Of a DNA stretch of 64,000 bases, positions 21,835 through 34,199 are shown piece by piece. The position numbers and the translations under genes were made by a program. Position 1 is the first letter of the stretch. Each line of letters begins with the position of its first letter. The notes beneath the pieces are model-generated. The model was given only the letters and a program-made list of their open reading frames with translations. It did no database searches and had not been told where the DNA came from. This DNA comes from Girardinichthys multiradiatus (taxonomy: Eukaryota > Chordata > Actinopteri > Cyprinodontiformes > Goodeidae). The stretch is taken from NCBI RefSeq assembly GCF_021462225.1, contig NC_061795.1, forward strand, positions 50,770,880-50,834,879. Reading direction: 5' to 3'.

Positions 21835-22282
21835 CAGGGATCTGCAACCTGTGGCTCTTTGGACCCTCCACAATGGCTCTTAATAACTTTGACTAAAATG
21901 ATAAAGACCAAGTTAATATTTGTAAATATAGGTAGAATAATAAGGGCAGGTTTTAGCTGTTTTTCAGTTTTTATGGAATGATTGCATTGAATTTCCACTA
22001 CAGTATGACTAAAAGTATGAGTAATATGTTTTTAGATCGGTTTTTCTTGTCATCATGTTGAAAACAATGTGCTTGTTTGTTTTACATAATTTCCCATGAA
22101 TATCAACATCCCATGGAAGAAAATGGACCCATCCTCTTCTTGCTGACGTTTTATGTTTTTCTTTATTTAAAAACCTAAAAATAAATATAAAATTGTGGTA
22201 CTTGAGAACAAATTCCTGTTGTAGATATTTATGAACAGTGATATAAAATGGCTCTTTGGATTTTAAAGGTTGCAAACACCTG
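21835..22282. mobile_element. hAT-like MITE with 8-bp target duplication
   Basis: 448 bp. The left end begins CAGGGATCTGCAACCTG; the reverse complement of the right end begins CAGGTGTTTGCAACCTT. Both ends also carry GGCTCTTTGGA in inverted orientation a little further in. Flanks are GTTTAGAC (21827-21834) and ATTTAGAT (22283-22290), matching at six of eight positions. An 8-bp duplication and CAGGG ends are typical of the hAT superfamily. There is no transposase frame, so it is non-autonomous. Confidence 0.6.
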
Positions 22283-24637
22283 ATTTAGATCAAGAAGAAC
22301 TGTCTGGTCCAAAGAGCTGTCAGGAGGGACTGCACACCTTTGTAATGTGCACATGGAGACTGCTGCAGATGGACATTGTCCCACCCTGTGAGCCTACAAC
22401 AAATAAAGTGGGTAAATAAAATGGACGGATGCGTTGCTACAGTTTCAGTTACTGGCGGAGTTTAACAGGAAGCCTGTGACATTGCTACAGATTTAACCCT
22501 GGCGTTTGGCGTCCTGCACATCTTGACCAGGGTTCTGGTTGAGTATTTTTACCTTCTTGTGTAGCTGTTTTTACCAATAAAAGAATGGACTTTCCTTCTC
22601 CACCACTGAATGTAAATAAACACCTGTCTGAACTCGACAAGTCACAGGTTCTCAGAGTCACGTCATCCTCTGAACTCTGCGTAGGCCACAGCCTGATGGG
22701 CCGGATGTTATCTTTTAACAACAGCTGAGCTACCAAGGCTGTGGTTGGTGGTGTTGCTCATGCGCATCCCTGCAGGTGGAAAACAGTTTTAACTTAGTGA
22801 TGTTGTTGTTTTGCTCTTCACATGGCACACTTTCATTTCCTGTCAGATCTTTGCTGCTGTTGGAGAGAAGTCAGTACTGCCAAGATTAGTACTGACGTGT
22901 TGGTGTTTGTCTTCAAGGTGTTCTGCTCGGGCAGACCCGCCGCCTTACACCAAGTACGTTGACATCACTGCTTCCTGGTGCTTTGATAACTTTTTTAATG
23001 CACAACACGTTGAGAGCGCAGTGTTGAGGAGGATGGAAGTCAAGTGTTGGCTCAGCGTGTTACAGTTGAACCAGAAACGTCAGGAGAAACATTTCCTGAT
23101 TAAAGCTAAAATAACTTCACACTGTAAGGAAGCAGCATTGATGGCGCTCAGAAAGCCAACAACTGATAGCTTTGAGCATCAGAAGAGCTGTAATTGTGTT
23201 GAGAAACAGGAGTGGGTGTGAAACACTGCCCTGTAAAAATGAAGCTGAAATTGGGTTTGAAGTTTCAGCTGAAACTTGTACACAGTGGTAATAATAAGCA
23301 TCTGACAGTTGCTGAGCAGCAATGTTATTTCCATCTAGCTCTACTTCTGCATTGAGCGAAAAGTAGGAATCAACATTCTGGAGAACTGCCGCAGAACTTT
23401 TTCTTGTGGAATCATCTTTACTGTTGAAAGTTTTACGGTGAGGATCTTGTTAAAAAACAAATTTGAATGTTGAGACCAAAGTGGTCCAGAAAAGAAATCT
23501 TTAACAGATCCAGGCTGGATGCCTCAATAATCCTGTGATGACTGTAAAAAAGAACAAGTATTTATTTCTCTTCAGGAAGTACTGGAGATGTCCTGATCCG
23601 ATATTTAGGATAAGATCTGAGCCTCCATAAAGGCATTTCTTGAACCAACAGATATGTTTTTAACAGTCTAACCCTTTGTACTGACATGCATATTAAGAGA
23701 GAGACTATATTGGCTGCTGCAGCTTCCACTGTGTGGGCCATGTGACCTGCTGGGTGCGTAGCTCACCTGAAAGAGTCGACATGAAAATTTATGATGTTGA
23801 AAGAGAAGTTCATGAAGTAGGAGAACGTTTTCTGGAAGTTTTGTTCTCAGATGAGGAGCTGGAAGCTTACTGAAATGTTTAACAAGCCAAAGTAGAGAAT
23901 ACAGTGATTTTCCTTTCACTTTATATTGTTTGATGTCAGGTTAAAAAAGTTGTTTTCTAGTTCATCATAAAATATGGCTGGTATTTAAAAGTAAAATAAA
24001 GTGCTTCAGAAGAGAAAAACTAAAGGGTGAAGAAACATTATTGTCATCATCCAGTTAGAGATGTTGACTGGTATCTCTTCTATTTCTTGACAGTAGAAAC
24101 AGAAAATAAACCTTTAGCGCAAGTTCTGAAAAAGGCTCTCTGATAGATTTTATTTTAAAAGACAACAGAAAAGTAAAGAATTAAAAGATTATCGACCTTT
24201 TATGCATCAAAACATCAGTCTCTAACCTTGATCTGAGTTTTATTAAAAAAATTCACAAAGGCTCAGAACATTTATAGGCTGTAAGTGGTGGAAGTTTCCT
24301 AGTGTGGTGCTCTTAATAAACGGGGAACAAATTCCGATTTTTCAGCATTTGGCTTATCGATCACTGCTCAGAGCCGACCAAGGCTCTGGAAAATCTGGGC
24401 GTTTATAATTGTTTCCACTGTTGGTTTTCTGAGGTTAATCGGTGATGTCGTCCTTGAACTAAAGATGCACTGACCAGGATTTTCCTGTCTGAAACCAACT
24501 TCCAGTCTTCTTGAAATGTGATTGGCTGATTCTAAGAGAAAAAATGTGCTGCAGATTCCCCGATTGTTTTAAATGCAATATAAAAGGGAGGAATTACAAG
24601 TTTATCTCCATGTATTAAAGAATCTGTCTTCAACATA
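22283..24637. other. No recognised gene; one unassigned 136-codon frame
   Basis: The frame at 22811-23221 (plus) has a moderately cysteine-rich, mixed composition and no recognised domain. It lacks clear splice signals or a Kozak-like start and is probably chance. The rest holds only short frames. Confidence 0.35.
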
Positions 24638-24836
24638 TAAGTCCTTCTCAAAATATTAGCATATTGTGATAAAGTTCATTATTTTCCATAATGTAATGAT
24701 GAAAATGTAACATTCATATATTTTAGATTCATTGCACACTAACTGAAATATTTCAGGTCTTTTATTGTCTTAATATGGATGATTTTGGCATACAGCTCAT
24801 GAAAACCCAAAATTCCTATCTCACAAAATTAACATA
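24638..24836 (+). repeat. Left terminal inverted repeat of the Tc1 element
   Basis: It pairs with 26048-26247. Differences are single bases, including two in the first four positions, where transposase cutting is expected to be sensitive. Confidence 0.85.
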
Positions 24837-24965
24837 TCATTAAAAGGGTCTCTAAACGAGCTATGAACCTAATCATCTGAATCAACGAGTTAACTCTAAA
24901 CACCTGCAAAAGATTCCTGAGGCCTTTAAAACTCCCAGCCTGGTTCATCACTCAAAACCCCAATC

Positions 24966-25970
24966 ATGGGTAAGACTGCCGACCTGACTGCTGTCCAGAA
25001 GGCCACTATTGACACCCTCAAGCAAGAGGGTAAGACACAGAAAGACATTTCTGAACGAATAGGCTGTTCCCAGAGTGCTGTATCAAGGCACCTCAGTGGG
25101 AAGTCTGTGGGAAGGAAAAAGTGTGGCAGAAAACGCTGCACAACGAGAAGAGTTGACCGGACCCTGAGGAAGATTGTGGAGAAGGGCCGATTCCAGACCT
25201 TGGGGGACCTGCAGAAGCAGTGGACTGAGTCTGGAGTAGAAACATCCAGAGCCACCGTGCACAGGCGTGTGCAGGAAATGGGCTACAGGTGCCGCATTCC
25301 CCAGGTCAGGCCACTTTTGAACCAGAAACAGCGGCAGAAGCACCTGACCTGGGCTACAGAGAAGCAGCACTGGACTGTTGCTCAGTGGTCCAAAGTACTT
25401 TTTTCGGATGAAAGCAAATTCTGCATGTCATTCGGAAATCAAGGTGCCAGAGTCTGGAGGAAGACTGGGGAGAAGGAAATGCCAAAATGCCAGAAGTCCA
25501 GTGTCAAGTACCCACAGTCAGTGATGGTCTGGGGTGCCGTGTCAGCTGCTGGTGTTGGTCCACTGTCTTTTATCAAGGGCAGGGTCAATGCAGCTAGCTA
25601 TCAGGAGATTTTGGAGCACTTCATGCTTCCATCTGTTGAAAAGCTTTATGGAGATGAAGATTTCATTTTTCAGCACGACCTGGCACCTGCTCACAGTGCC
25701 AAAACCACTGGTAAATGGTTTACTGACCATGGTATCACTGTGCTCAATTGGCCTGCCAACTCTCCTGACCTGAACCCCATAGAGAATCTGTGGGATATTG
25801 TGAAGAGAACGTTGAGAGACTCAAGACCCAACACTCTGGATGAGCTAAAGGCCGCTATCGAAGCATCCTGGGCCTCCATAAGACCTCAGCAGTGCCACAG
25901 GCTGATTGCCTCCATGCCACGCCGCATTGAAGCAGTCATTTCTGCAAAAGGATTCCCGACCAAGTATTGA
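24966..25970 (+). CDS. Tc1/mariner-family transposase, intact
   Basis: 334 codons plus TGA, the usual size for a Tc1 transposase (about 340). It cuts the element out at its inverted repeats and inserts it at TA sites. Residues 1-45 form the first helix-turn-helix (SQSAVSRHLSG is the recognition helix); RKKCGRKR at 51-57 resembles the GRPR-type hook and nuclear localisation signal; residues 75-110 form the second helix-turn-helix. The catalytic triad is D148 (FSDESKF), D238 (QHDLAPAH) and E273 (NPIENLWD), with 34 residues between the last two: DD34E. VMVWG at 186-190 is also conserved. The ATG at 24966 is the first in the frame, about 130 bp inside the left repeat. No stop or frameshift was seen. 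Activity is inferred, not shown. Confidence 0.92.
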   Translation: MGKTADLTAVQKATIDTLKQEGKTQKDISERIGCSQSAVSRHLSGKSVGRKKCGRKRCTTRRVDRTLRKIVEKGRFQTLGDLQKQWTESGVETSRATVHRRVQEMGYRCRIPQVRPLLNQKQRQKHLTWATEKQHWTVAQWSKVLFSDESKFCMSFGNQGARVWRKTGEKEMPKCQKSSVKYPQSVMVWGAVSAAGVGPLSFIKGRVNAASYQEILEHFMLPSVEKLYGDEDFIFQHDLAPAHSAKTTGKWFTDHGITVLNWPANSPDLNPIENLWDIVKRTLRDSRPNTLDELKAAIEASWASIRPQQCHRLIASMPRRIEAVISAKGFPTKY

Positions 25971-26047
25971 GTGCATAACTGTACATGATTATTTGAAGGT
26001 TGATGTTTTTTGTATTAAAAACACTTTTCTTTTATTGGTTGGATGAA

Positions 26048-26247
26048 ATATGCTAATTTTGTGAGATAGGAATTTTGGGTTTTCATGAGCTTTATGCCAC
26101 AATCATCCGTATTAAGACAATAAAAGACCTGAAATATTTCAGTTAGTGTGCAATGAATCTAAAATATATGAATGTTAAATTTTCATCATGACATTATGGA
26201 AAATAATGAACTTTATCACAATATGCAAATATTTTGAGAAGGACCTG
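26048..26247 (-). repeat. Right terminal inverted repeat of the Tc1 element
   Basis: Reverse complement of the left repeat. Its outer end, CCTG before TA, gives the CAGG terminus expected for this group. Confidence 0.85.
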
Positions 26248-26249
26248 TA

Positions 26250-26899
26250 TTTAAGATTTTAAGAATGCCTGCTGTTGTTTTCTAGTTTATAGATATGGAG
26301 GGATCTTAATTTTGATGCATTTTCTGAATATGAAAAAAATCAGATTTTTTTTTTTTGTTTGAGGTTTACGGTTGAATTCCACCCTAGATGGACCCGGAGT
26401 TTACTGCAGGCAGGGTTTGCTTTTCATGCCGTTTACTGTGGAGAGGCCAGATAATGAGACTTTGTGTCCTCGCTGCTGAACGCTGTGGATCATTTAGAGA
26501 CCATCAGCAAATTAGTCAATCAAAACGTGCACAAAACCCCAAAAATGAAAAGCTTCGAGGTGACCCAAACATGCAGAATCAAGGCTGACTTGTGTCACAA
26601 CACTAGACTAATGAGACACAACAGATTTTATGAAATTTTATTGTTCTCCTATTTTATATAAAATATTTTTTATTTTTTTACAAACATGTTTTTTTTTTCA
26701 ATAGCTCTCAGGTCATGTGACCAAAAGCCTTCAAATCATGTTACTATACCAGACTAATGAGACACACCAATTTGTATCAGTTTATTATTTGTAATTTTTT
26801 TATTAATATATTTAAGGAAATTAGTAATTGATCATTTATTTCCAACAGGTTTCTATGTAGCAAATTAAACTGATAAAAAAGAGCTTCCGTTTAATTTGT
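26250..26899. other. No gene seen; 16-bp direct repeat
   Basis: The words AGACTAATGAGACACA near 26603 and 26751 are identical and 148 bp apart. The rest is T-rich. The two copies may be flanks of an old insertion. Confidence 0.35.
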
Positions 26900-26929
26900 A
26901 TCTGTGTCATGCTGACCATTTTTCTGCAT

Positions 26930-27220
26930 CACTTCATTAAAGGACAAAGTGCTATAGTAAAACACGGTGGTGGCAGTGTGGTAGTCTGTTTACTCTTTGC
27001 AGCTTCAGGACCAAGACACCTTGCTCTTGATGCAACCATCAGTTCTTCACCTTATACTCAGATTCACTTGGATGATACAGCAGCACGCTGGTCTGAAGCA
27101 CACCAGCAAGTCCACTTCTGAATGCCTACAAAAGTCAGTCTAGAATTAAAACCTGGTGAGATGCCGAAGTTTGATCTTTGACTGGAAAACTCTCCAATGT
27201 AGCTTTGAGGGGTAGTTTCT
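26930..27220 (+). pseudogene. Degenerate Tc1-like transposase fragment
   Basis: The plus strand reads VKHGGGSVVV followed by FAASGP, resembling the HGGGSIMVWG...ASG block of Tc1 transposases, and 27089-27125 resembles the ACACCAGCAAGTCCAC part near the second catalytic aspartate. The frame is broken and both ends are gone. It belongs to a different Tc1 family from the intact element at 24.6 kb. Confidence 0.5.
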
Positions 27221-29720
27221 GTTTTACACAGAGCCAAGCTGGTGAGAAGATCTATAATAATTTAAAAACAGTTTTTGTGTTTATTAAATAAAATATATTC
27301 GATGTTTCCAACATAAAGGTTTTGTTCAAGAGTTTCAGTGTAAAACAATAGTTTTCAAAGCACTATAAAAGCTACTTGAATCTCAATTCAAATGTAATTA
27401 TTTGTTTTGGGACTAATCCCATAAAATAAAATAAGAATGTGATTATGACCTCCTGAGTGACCTTCTCTTGATGAAAAGCTGTTACAAAACATTTCTAGGG
27501 TATCTTAAAGTGCTACAAACCATTCAAAACATAAAAAAACATGAAAATACTAAAAGCTGCAGACCATGAAACATGACAGCCACTGTCAGGCCTACATCTG
27601 AATACAGCTCTAAACAGCTGGACTTACCTCCACCAACTCATTCACAACCTGGCTTGTAGATCAGGTTTGCCCATGCGAACCAGTTTGGTTAAAATCATAA
27701 TCAGCAGGTAAGAACTTAAAGAAAAACTAACTGGTAAATGCAGAAAAGGCTGGAGATCAGTTTCCAGCTTTTATTGTGGAAGGGTGTGTGTTTTCATCAG
27801 GGTGACTCGTGAACCCAGCACAGCTATTAGGGACAACCTGAAGCAGGAGAAGATCGATATCACTGGAAACATGAGAAAATGCCTTAGACTATTTCATTTA
27901 AAACTTTTCTTTACAATAAACCTCAGCTCATGCTACAAGCTGGAGCTAAAGTGATTCCCATTTTAAAAAGAAAGAATGTCATTATTGGACCAGCTGATCA
28001 GGGAGGTTCTGCTCTGATGATGGATTTTGAGTAATTTCATTCAACCTGAAGATGTCTGCTGTCTGATGAATAATGTTTTAAACCTTTGAAGCTAAATCCT
28101 ACTTATATATTCAATATTGAGATACATCAGTGCTGCTCTGAGAAGGGTTGGATCACCGAGAAGGACGAAGATTTCTTATCTGTTGAAAAATCCTATTTGT
28201 CCTGATGTTTTATGACTTGACTAAAGTCAAGAAATGTCTGGAAGATCCTCTCCTTGGTCCTTTTTATGGCAGCTATCTGCAGTTTGACTGAACCCTGTCT
28301 CAGTTCGTCTCCATTCCTTACAGACACTGCAGATATAATTAACACCATGAAAGGGTTTAAATACGAGCAGAAGGATATTCTGTACACATGTGTCCCTCAT
28401 GTATTAGGTCTTGATTCTCATTACCAATTAATCAATTACCAGTCGAGCAGAGAGGATTCTGCCTCCAAATAACTTTCTTTTCAGAAATAATTCTAATGCT
28501 AAACGTTTTCAAATATTCTTTATTATCTCTGATGTCAGGAACAGCTGGAGTTATGCCTTTGCTCCTTCACATGCTATCTTACTGATGGATCTATGGGTAG
28601 AAGTACAGATCTTTAATCCAGTAGCTAAATATTTCTTTCCAGGATAGTAATGTGGAACAGATATACTGATGAGGGTGGTGACAATCAAAATGTTTTCTGG
28701 AGGACAAAGTGGCTTAACAGACCGTGATGTTCAAACAAACTTGATGAGACCAGGTTGGAGATAGTTGTACACACTGGCTGAACCCAGAGTCTGCTTCAAA
28801 CTACTCCTAAACTCATTAAGGATTTTCAACTGTTAGTTATACTAAAGTCCTGCGAAGGCCCAGAATAAAAATGTAAACTAGCTGAAATTTGGGATGAAAA
28901 TGTAATTGGAGGCATGGTGCACTCCTTGAATATAAATCAAAGAAAAACACGGTTTCATAATGAATCTGTAGCTCAGCGTTTGCTGCATATGTTTCACATT
29001 ACTGTAAGATGCACTGGGCGTTCATTTGTCTGCTCTCTGAGGCATGATGTACTTTTCTTTTTTAAAGTAATCAGGGAAGCAAGAGTAGCGTTTCTGCATA
29101 ACACTTAGGAAGACAATACAGTTGTTTTAAAGGTGTGTCTGGCTTTCTGTTGGTTCCATCAGCTGTTGACTTTGCATAGATGTGGCGCTGAAAACTCCCC
29201 TGATCATCTTCGTCATTCTTTCAAACTGTTTGCTGCTGCTTTGCTTGCCCAGATTTTTAAAAAACCTGCAGCTGATGTCTAGATCCGGTGCGGTGGCAAA
29301 TAGACAGGAAGAAAGTAGCTATGCAAGAGAGTTCTTCTTCATTTGGTGTTTGATTTTGTAGAAATGTATTATTTTTACTTGTTTAGGCTGGGGTGCAGAA
29401 TCCAAAAAAAGATTAAACTTTTAGTGTAAAACGAGGAGCACATTGGTGCCATTTACTTCTGAGAGTTATAACGACAGTTACTGGAATCCATTTTATAAAA
29501 TTGTCGTTTAGGTTTCCTCTCATAGAATATTAATATGAACCTTGAATTCTTTTCAGAAGAAACTGTTACACAGAATCCGCTTTCATTTAGCTGCGGGAGT
29601 CCCTTAATAACGCTTCCGTTCATGATGGAAGCCTGACCTCTAGTGGTCATGAGACAGTCATACACCAAATCACATAACATTTCAGTCTGTGGACAGCATG
29701 TCTAACATGCTGCAAGCAAT
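27221..29720. other. No gene seen
   Basis: 2.5 kb of AT-rich sequence with only short frames. No repeat boundary, promoter or RNA gene could be supported. It may be intronic. Confidence 0.4.
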
Positions 29721-29724
29721 CAGT

Positions 29725-29870
29725 CAGTCAATCTTTATTTTTAGAGCACTTTCAAACACAGTGAGGGCAACAAAAAGTTCTTAACATGGGAGACAATAAA
29801 AACAAAAAAGAAATAAATAATAAAAACATCAACCACAGTGAGAGACAATCAAGATGTCACCATCCTTTAG
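29725..29870 (-). repeat. LINE 3' end (CAATCTTTATTTTTAGAGCAC type), tentative
   Basis: A tandem CAGT run, then CAATCTTTATTTTTAGAGCAC, resembles the antisense 3' end of teleost LINEs that close with a short repeat. No coding part remains. Confidence 0.3.
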
Positions 29871-30754
29871 GATATGCTAATCCAGACTGAGAAATCAAAG
29901 CCAACAAACCAGACATCGTCATCAAGAACAAGAAAGACAAGAGTTGCTAACTGATATGAAAATACTATCAGAAAGAAACACCTCAATGAAAATGACAGAA
30001 AAGCTATCTATGAATAAAGATCTGGAAATTGAAGTTGGTAGAAATTGTGAAGAATGGACTGGAAAAAATCACCAACAATATCCCAGTAAATCAGAAGATT
30101 CCCCACCTAGGAAGAGGAAACACTGCAGAGGGTATCATGCTTGCATCTGCCTCTCAGCTCCTTAGGAACACAGTTAGAACCCGACTCTAAAGGATAGAAA
30201 CAGAAACATCATATAAAGGACATACAAACATTACCACAATAACCATTATCACTATTATTAGAATTAGTATGCAAAAATAATTAAACCATTATATTTAGTG
30301 AGTGAGTGATAGTTAACTGGGTTAGAAAGAGTGATTATGAAAAATAATTAGATATTTAGGTAAAGGTAACCATGTTAAATATTGACAAGCTCAGTATATA
30401 TATGTACCCTAAGTTTTCTCAAGCATTACCATATTCTTATTATCATTAATGATGTTGATGCAGCTGTTCTCACAGAGCACCACTAGAGAGCAGTAAAATG
30501 TTGCTGATATGTCTCAGATGTACACTGAGAATAATTACTTCACTCTGAAACGCTTGGCAGCATCCGGTTGCTTGAGGTGTCAGGAGAGCAGTGTGATCTG
30601 TTTTGTCATCTGATTCGTCGGCTTTAAAATATGTAAACATCTGCCTTTTCTAACTGAGGAAGCCGAAGGTTTTAAAGGTTTCATTTCTTTCTTTTACATT
30701 TAACTCTGTGACAAACTCACGTAGCTTTATGTAAAAATAGTCTGTAATTTGAGA
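29871..30754. other. No gene seen
   Basis: AT-rich sequence; the 73-codon frame at 29944-30165 is lysine-rich and has no recognised domain. Confidence 0.4.
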
Positions 30755-30905
30755 TACTTAAAACTGCTGCCTTGAAGCAACAAGGTCCTGGGTTTGAATC
30801 CCACCTTGGGGTCTACCTGCATGGAGTTTTTTGCTCTCCTCGTGTATGTGTGGGTTCTCTCCGGGTACCTCCCACAGTCCAAAAACATGACTGTCAGGGG
30901 GGGGG
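30755..30905 (+). repeat. SINE/dispersed repeat head with B-box
   Basis: It carries GGTTTGAATCCC, a polymerase III B-box, then GCATGGAGTTTTTTGC, GGGTTCTCTCCGGGTA and CCACAGTCCAAAAACATGAC. The end of the same family appears in antisense at 34200-34325 and shares no sequence with this head. The copy is cut after about 150 bp. Confidence 0.5.
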
Positions 30906-30989
30906 GTTACAAGCAGCTGCTAGTCAAATATGCGGCTGTGACTCAGGTCAAAGGTCGGGCTGTATTTGCATACTGCTTAGGTTTCCTTT

Positions 30990-31275
<286 letters not shown>

Positions 31276-32499
31276 TTTACCATTTTCCAAGTACATTGCA
31301 GCAACAATCGGAAACAGACATGGCAGGCATGTGGGAGCTGCAGCTAAAGGCAGAGTGAGAACTAACAAGCTCTAAGCTCCCAAACTCAGGCCTATTTCTC
31401 TTTGAAAAGAAGTTAAATGACCCTCTGCAAGTCTGTGACCTGAAGTCTGACCTCCAGTTGGAAGTTTTTACTAGAAGCAAAACCATGCTGCACTACATCC
31501 CTCTGGGAGGATCAATGTGAATTTCTGCTGAAATGTTGCATGTGTGTGTGTACATACACTTGGATACGTGTTTAGACAAGAGGCCCAGAGCGTGATACAG
31601 AAGGAGAGAGGGAGAAATTAAAACTGATAAATGGGTAAAAAAGCCAATCAGACACAAAGCAGCCTATTCAGAATGCTCTTAAAGCGTAGGAAGGATGTAG
31701 TATTTTGAAAGCACATAGAATGAGTCCCAGTGGTGCAGAGAACTGAGCCATATTGTTGCCTGGTGTTATTCCTTCTCTCTGTGCTCTGTAGATGGCTCTG
31801 GATGCTTTGGGAGTCACATAAAGTTTAAGCTGAGTGTTAACATTCTTGTGACATATTTTCACTGAATGTAAACTTCCCTTGATGAAGAGTTTTGAGTGAA
31901 AACTAAGCTTTTGTGTAACTTTGGCAGCACCGATGAAGAACTGAATTGTATTTCCTCGTATGCTGTGGTGTGCAGATGACAAGAAACAAGGAAGAAATTT
32001 GAAATGTATCTTTAAGGATGGATCTTCACTTGTTTCTCAGCTTCAGATTAGTTATTCGCTACAGCTCACACAGCCATGATCCACCTGAATCACTCACATG
32101 GTCAATACTTTAGTGTACAGATATGGTTCAGGAGTGGTCCTAGAGGAGATCTCAGCCCATCTCCATTTCTGAAGGCAAGTTGCCTTAATCTACTGAATTA
32201 GAACAAATAAATCAATCTCACAACAGAAGTCAATTGTTATGCATGCTGGCACATTGAGTCCGTCTAAATGATTAAGTGTCCCGTTTTACCGTTGGCCCAA
32301 TTAGCCTGAGCAGCTCGGTTCTTACGGTCTGGACGAAACTTACTGATGGATTGGTCTGTCCAGCTGACCTTTACTATTTCACAGCCAGGTGAGTGAAATT
32401 GAAGGGACACATCAGATCTTTGGATCCACACTGTCCCTGTAAAGCTGTATATTATCTCAATGTTTCTTCTAATCATTATAGTGAAAGATCAACATTCAG
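31276..32499. other. No gene seen
   Basis: Short frames only; no repeat family recognised. Confidence 0.4.
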
Positions 32500-32770
32500 T
32501 GTTTAACCCTTTCTCTCTCCTAGACATGGCTACTGACTGAGCTTTTACTTTGACTAACTATGTGCTCTTTCTCATCCTCTAGACTTGAAAACTGGCTCAG
32601 AGTTTCTGTTCTTTCTTTCTAGATGAAACCACTAAAGGAGCTACATCCATTAACATTTACTTTTTCTTCCCATAGAAAGTACTCCTGGATCAGTGTTTCT
32701 GTATTCTTTTTCTGTGTCTGCTCTGTTCTCTCAAACCCCCTGTTGGTTGTGGTTTTAAATTGTAACTTTC
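32500..32770 (+). repeat. LINE 3' UTR fragment (L2-type family)
   Basis: It matches 58975-59150 over blocks such as GAAAACTGGCTCAGAGTT, GGAGCTACATCCATTAACAT and AGAAAGTACTCCTGGATCAG. Both ends are truncated and no coding sequence remains. Confidence 0.65.
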
Positions 32771-32904
32771 TTCCATTAAGCAACTAGGTCATTTTTAGTT
32801 AAGATACGGTTTCACTGAAATTAAGAAAAATAAAAATGGGAATAAAAGGAATTTAACAGAGGATGAAATACTGAGTGACTGCGTCTCTGTGGGAAGAGAA
32901 GTTG

Positions 32905-33048
32905 CCTTAAAGTTGTCCTTTATGTTGATGTGCCACTGGGCAAGGCACGTAACCCCAAGTTGGATTCAGATCTGCATATCGGTGTATGAATGTGTGTGAG
33001 CGCTTTGAGTGGTCGGTGTGACTAGAAAGGGACAGTCCATATATCATC
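32905..33048 (+). repeat. Partial tRNA-derived SINE
   Basis: It contains GGGCAAGGCACGTAACC, CATATCGGTGTATGAATGTG and GAGCGCTTTGAGTGGTC, the middle and tail of the SINE described at 6756-6985, here on the plus strand. The tRNA-like head is missing. Confidence 0.6.
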
Positions 33049-34199
33049 TCATGGAGCTCTAAAGAAGCCCATTCTTGTCCTGGTTCTGAGCGTTCTGTGA
33101 AGCACATTGCATGCTGGTCTTCTAGTGTCTTGCTGCATCCTGGTGAAATCTAGGAGAGTCTTTCCAGGGTGAAGCTCAGTGTAAGGTGCAGTCCTGGATC
33201 ACGCAGAACCAGGAGAACATCGCTGGCAAGCAGCACATAGCAGAAAAAATCTGACTGGAATTTTAAGAGATGCGGCATCATGATTACCTTCATACTGATA
33301 GAGGTTTGTTCCAGCCACTGTTTAACAGGTCATGGAGAGAGATCACTGTTAGATCTTCATCTGACATGGAGGAAGGAACCAACCATCAGGTTGACTCACA
33401 ACATCTTAACCTCCTTTAAAGAAAAAGCTGCTGGCACTGGACTGTGAGAGGATGCAATTCTTCTGTGTCTCTCAGCACTCTGTCATTCTCAGGTTATTCT
33501 CCCACTCCTTCATGAAACCTTTAACTTGTTACAGTTCTTCAGAAGGAAATATGGCATAAAACTGTTTGTCTCACTGTCGCTGCTTTTCATTTTGACTGAT
33601 TTGCAATTCCAGCACCACTCGCTGGAAAGTACGACAAAGTTCTCTTCAACTTTATGTGAGATGATTTCCCTCATTGCTTATGTCTGTGAGGTCTGGGCGT
33701 TTGGATAAGAATTAGGAGCCTGTGGGAGACAAATGGGGCAGAAGGCCCAGTGGAGGGGTCCCAGAATTTCCCCAAGCAGCGCCCAACATGGAGAAACAAC
33801 CATGGCCTTTGTTGGTCACCCTGTGGATCTCACACACAGTTAATATAGACTTTTCCCACTGACTCTGCCAAGAGTCTGATGTCATTTAATGAAGTGGTGG
33901 CTGGGTTTCGAAGGAGCCAGTGTGCTCGCTGCTCGGGCTGACAGAATGGAAAATGTCTGTGTTATGCAGCGAACAGCAAGTTACATGAAGAGTGTGTTCT
34001 GATACTCACTACTTCTCTACAGCACTACGCATGTATGCACACATTCACACATGGTTGGTTACGACTTGTTCATGCAGGGAGACATCAGCCCATCTGACAG
34101 CTCTGTAAACAGTTTTCAGCAGCTCTCCCACTTTCTCCCAGCAGCTTTGCAGCCACACTGGAGTTTATCCTCTGCTTTGTTTCTGTCTCTGTCTGAACA
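33049..34199. other. No gene seen
   Basis: No frame with a recognisable domain and no repeat supported. Confidence 0.4.

Larger units (their letters stand above)
24638..26247 (+). mobile_element. Complete Tc1-type DNA transposon with long inverted repeats
   Basis: 1,610 bp, flanked by TA at 24636-24637 and 26248-26249, the Tc1/mariner target duplication. Terminal inverted repeats of about 200 bp share long exact blocks such as TTGTGATAAAGTTCATTATT; I count about nine differences, roughly 95% identity. The outermost left bases (TAAG) differ from the right-end complement (CAGG). It contains one uninterrupted transposase gene. All parts of an autonomous element are present. Confidence 0.9.

Noticed and set aside
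22811..23221. 136-codon plus-strand frame.
   Set aside because: No recognised domain or exon signals; within what chance allows in 64 kb.
30790..30801. B-box-like GGTTTGAATCC (also at 6950 and 39545) as possible tRNA genes.
   Set aside because: No cloverleaf closes around them and each is embedded in a SINE that recurs in the window.
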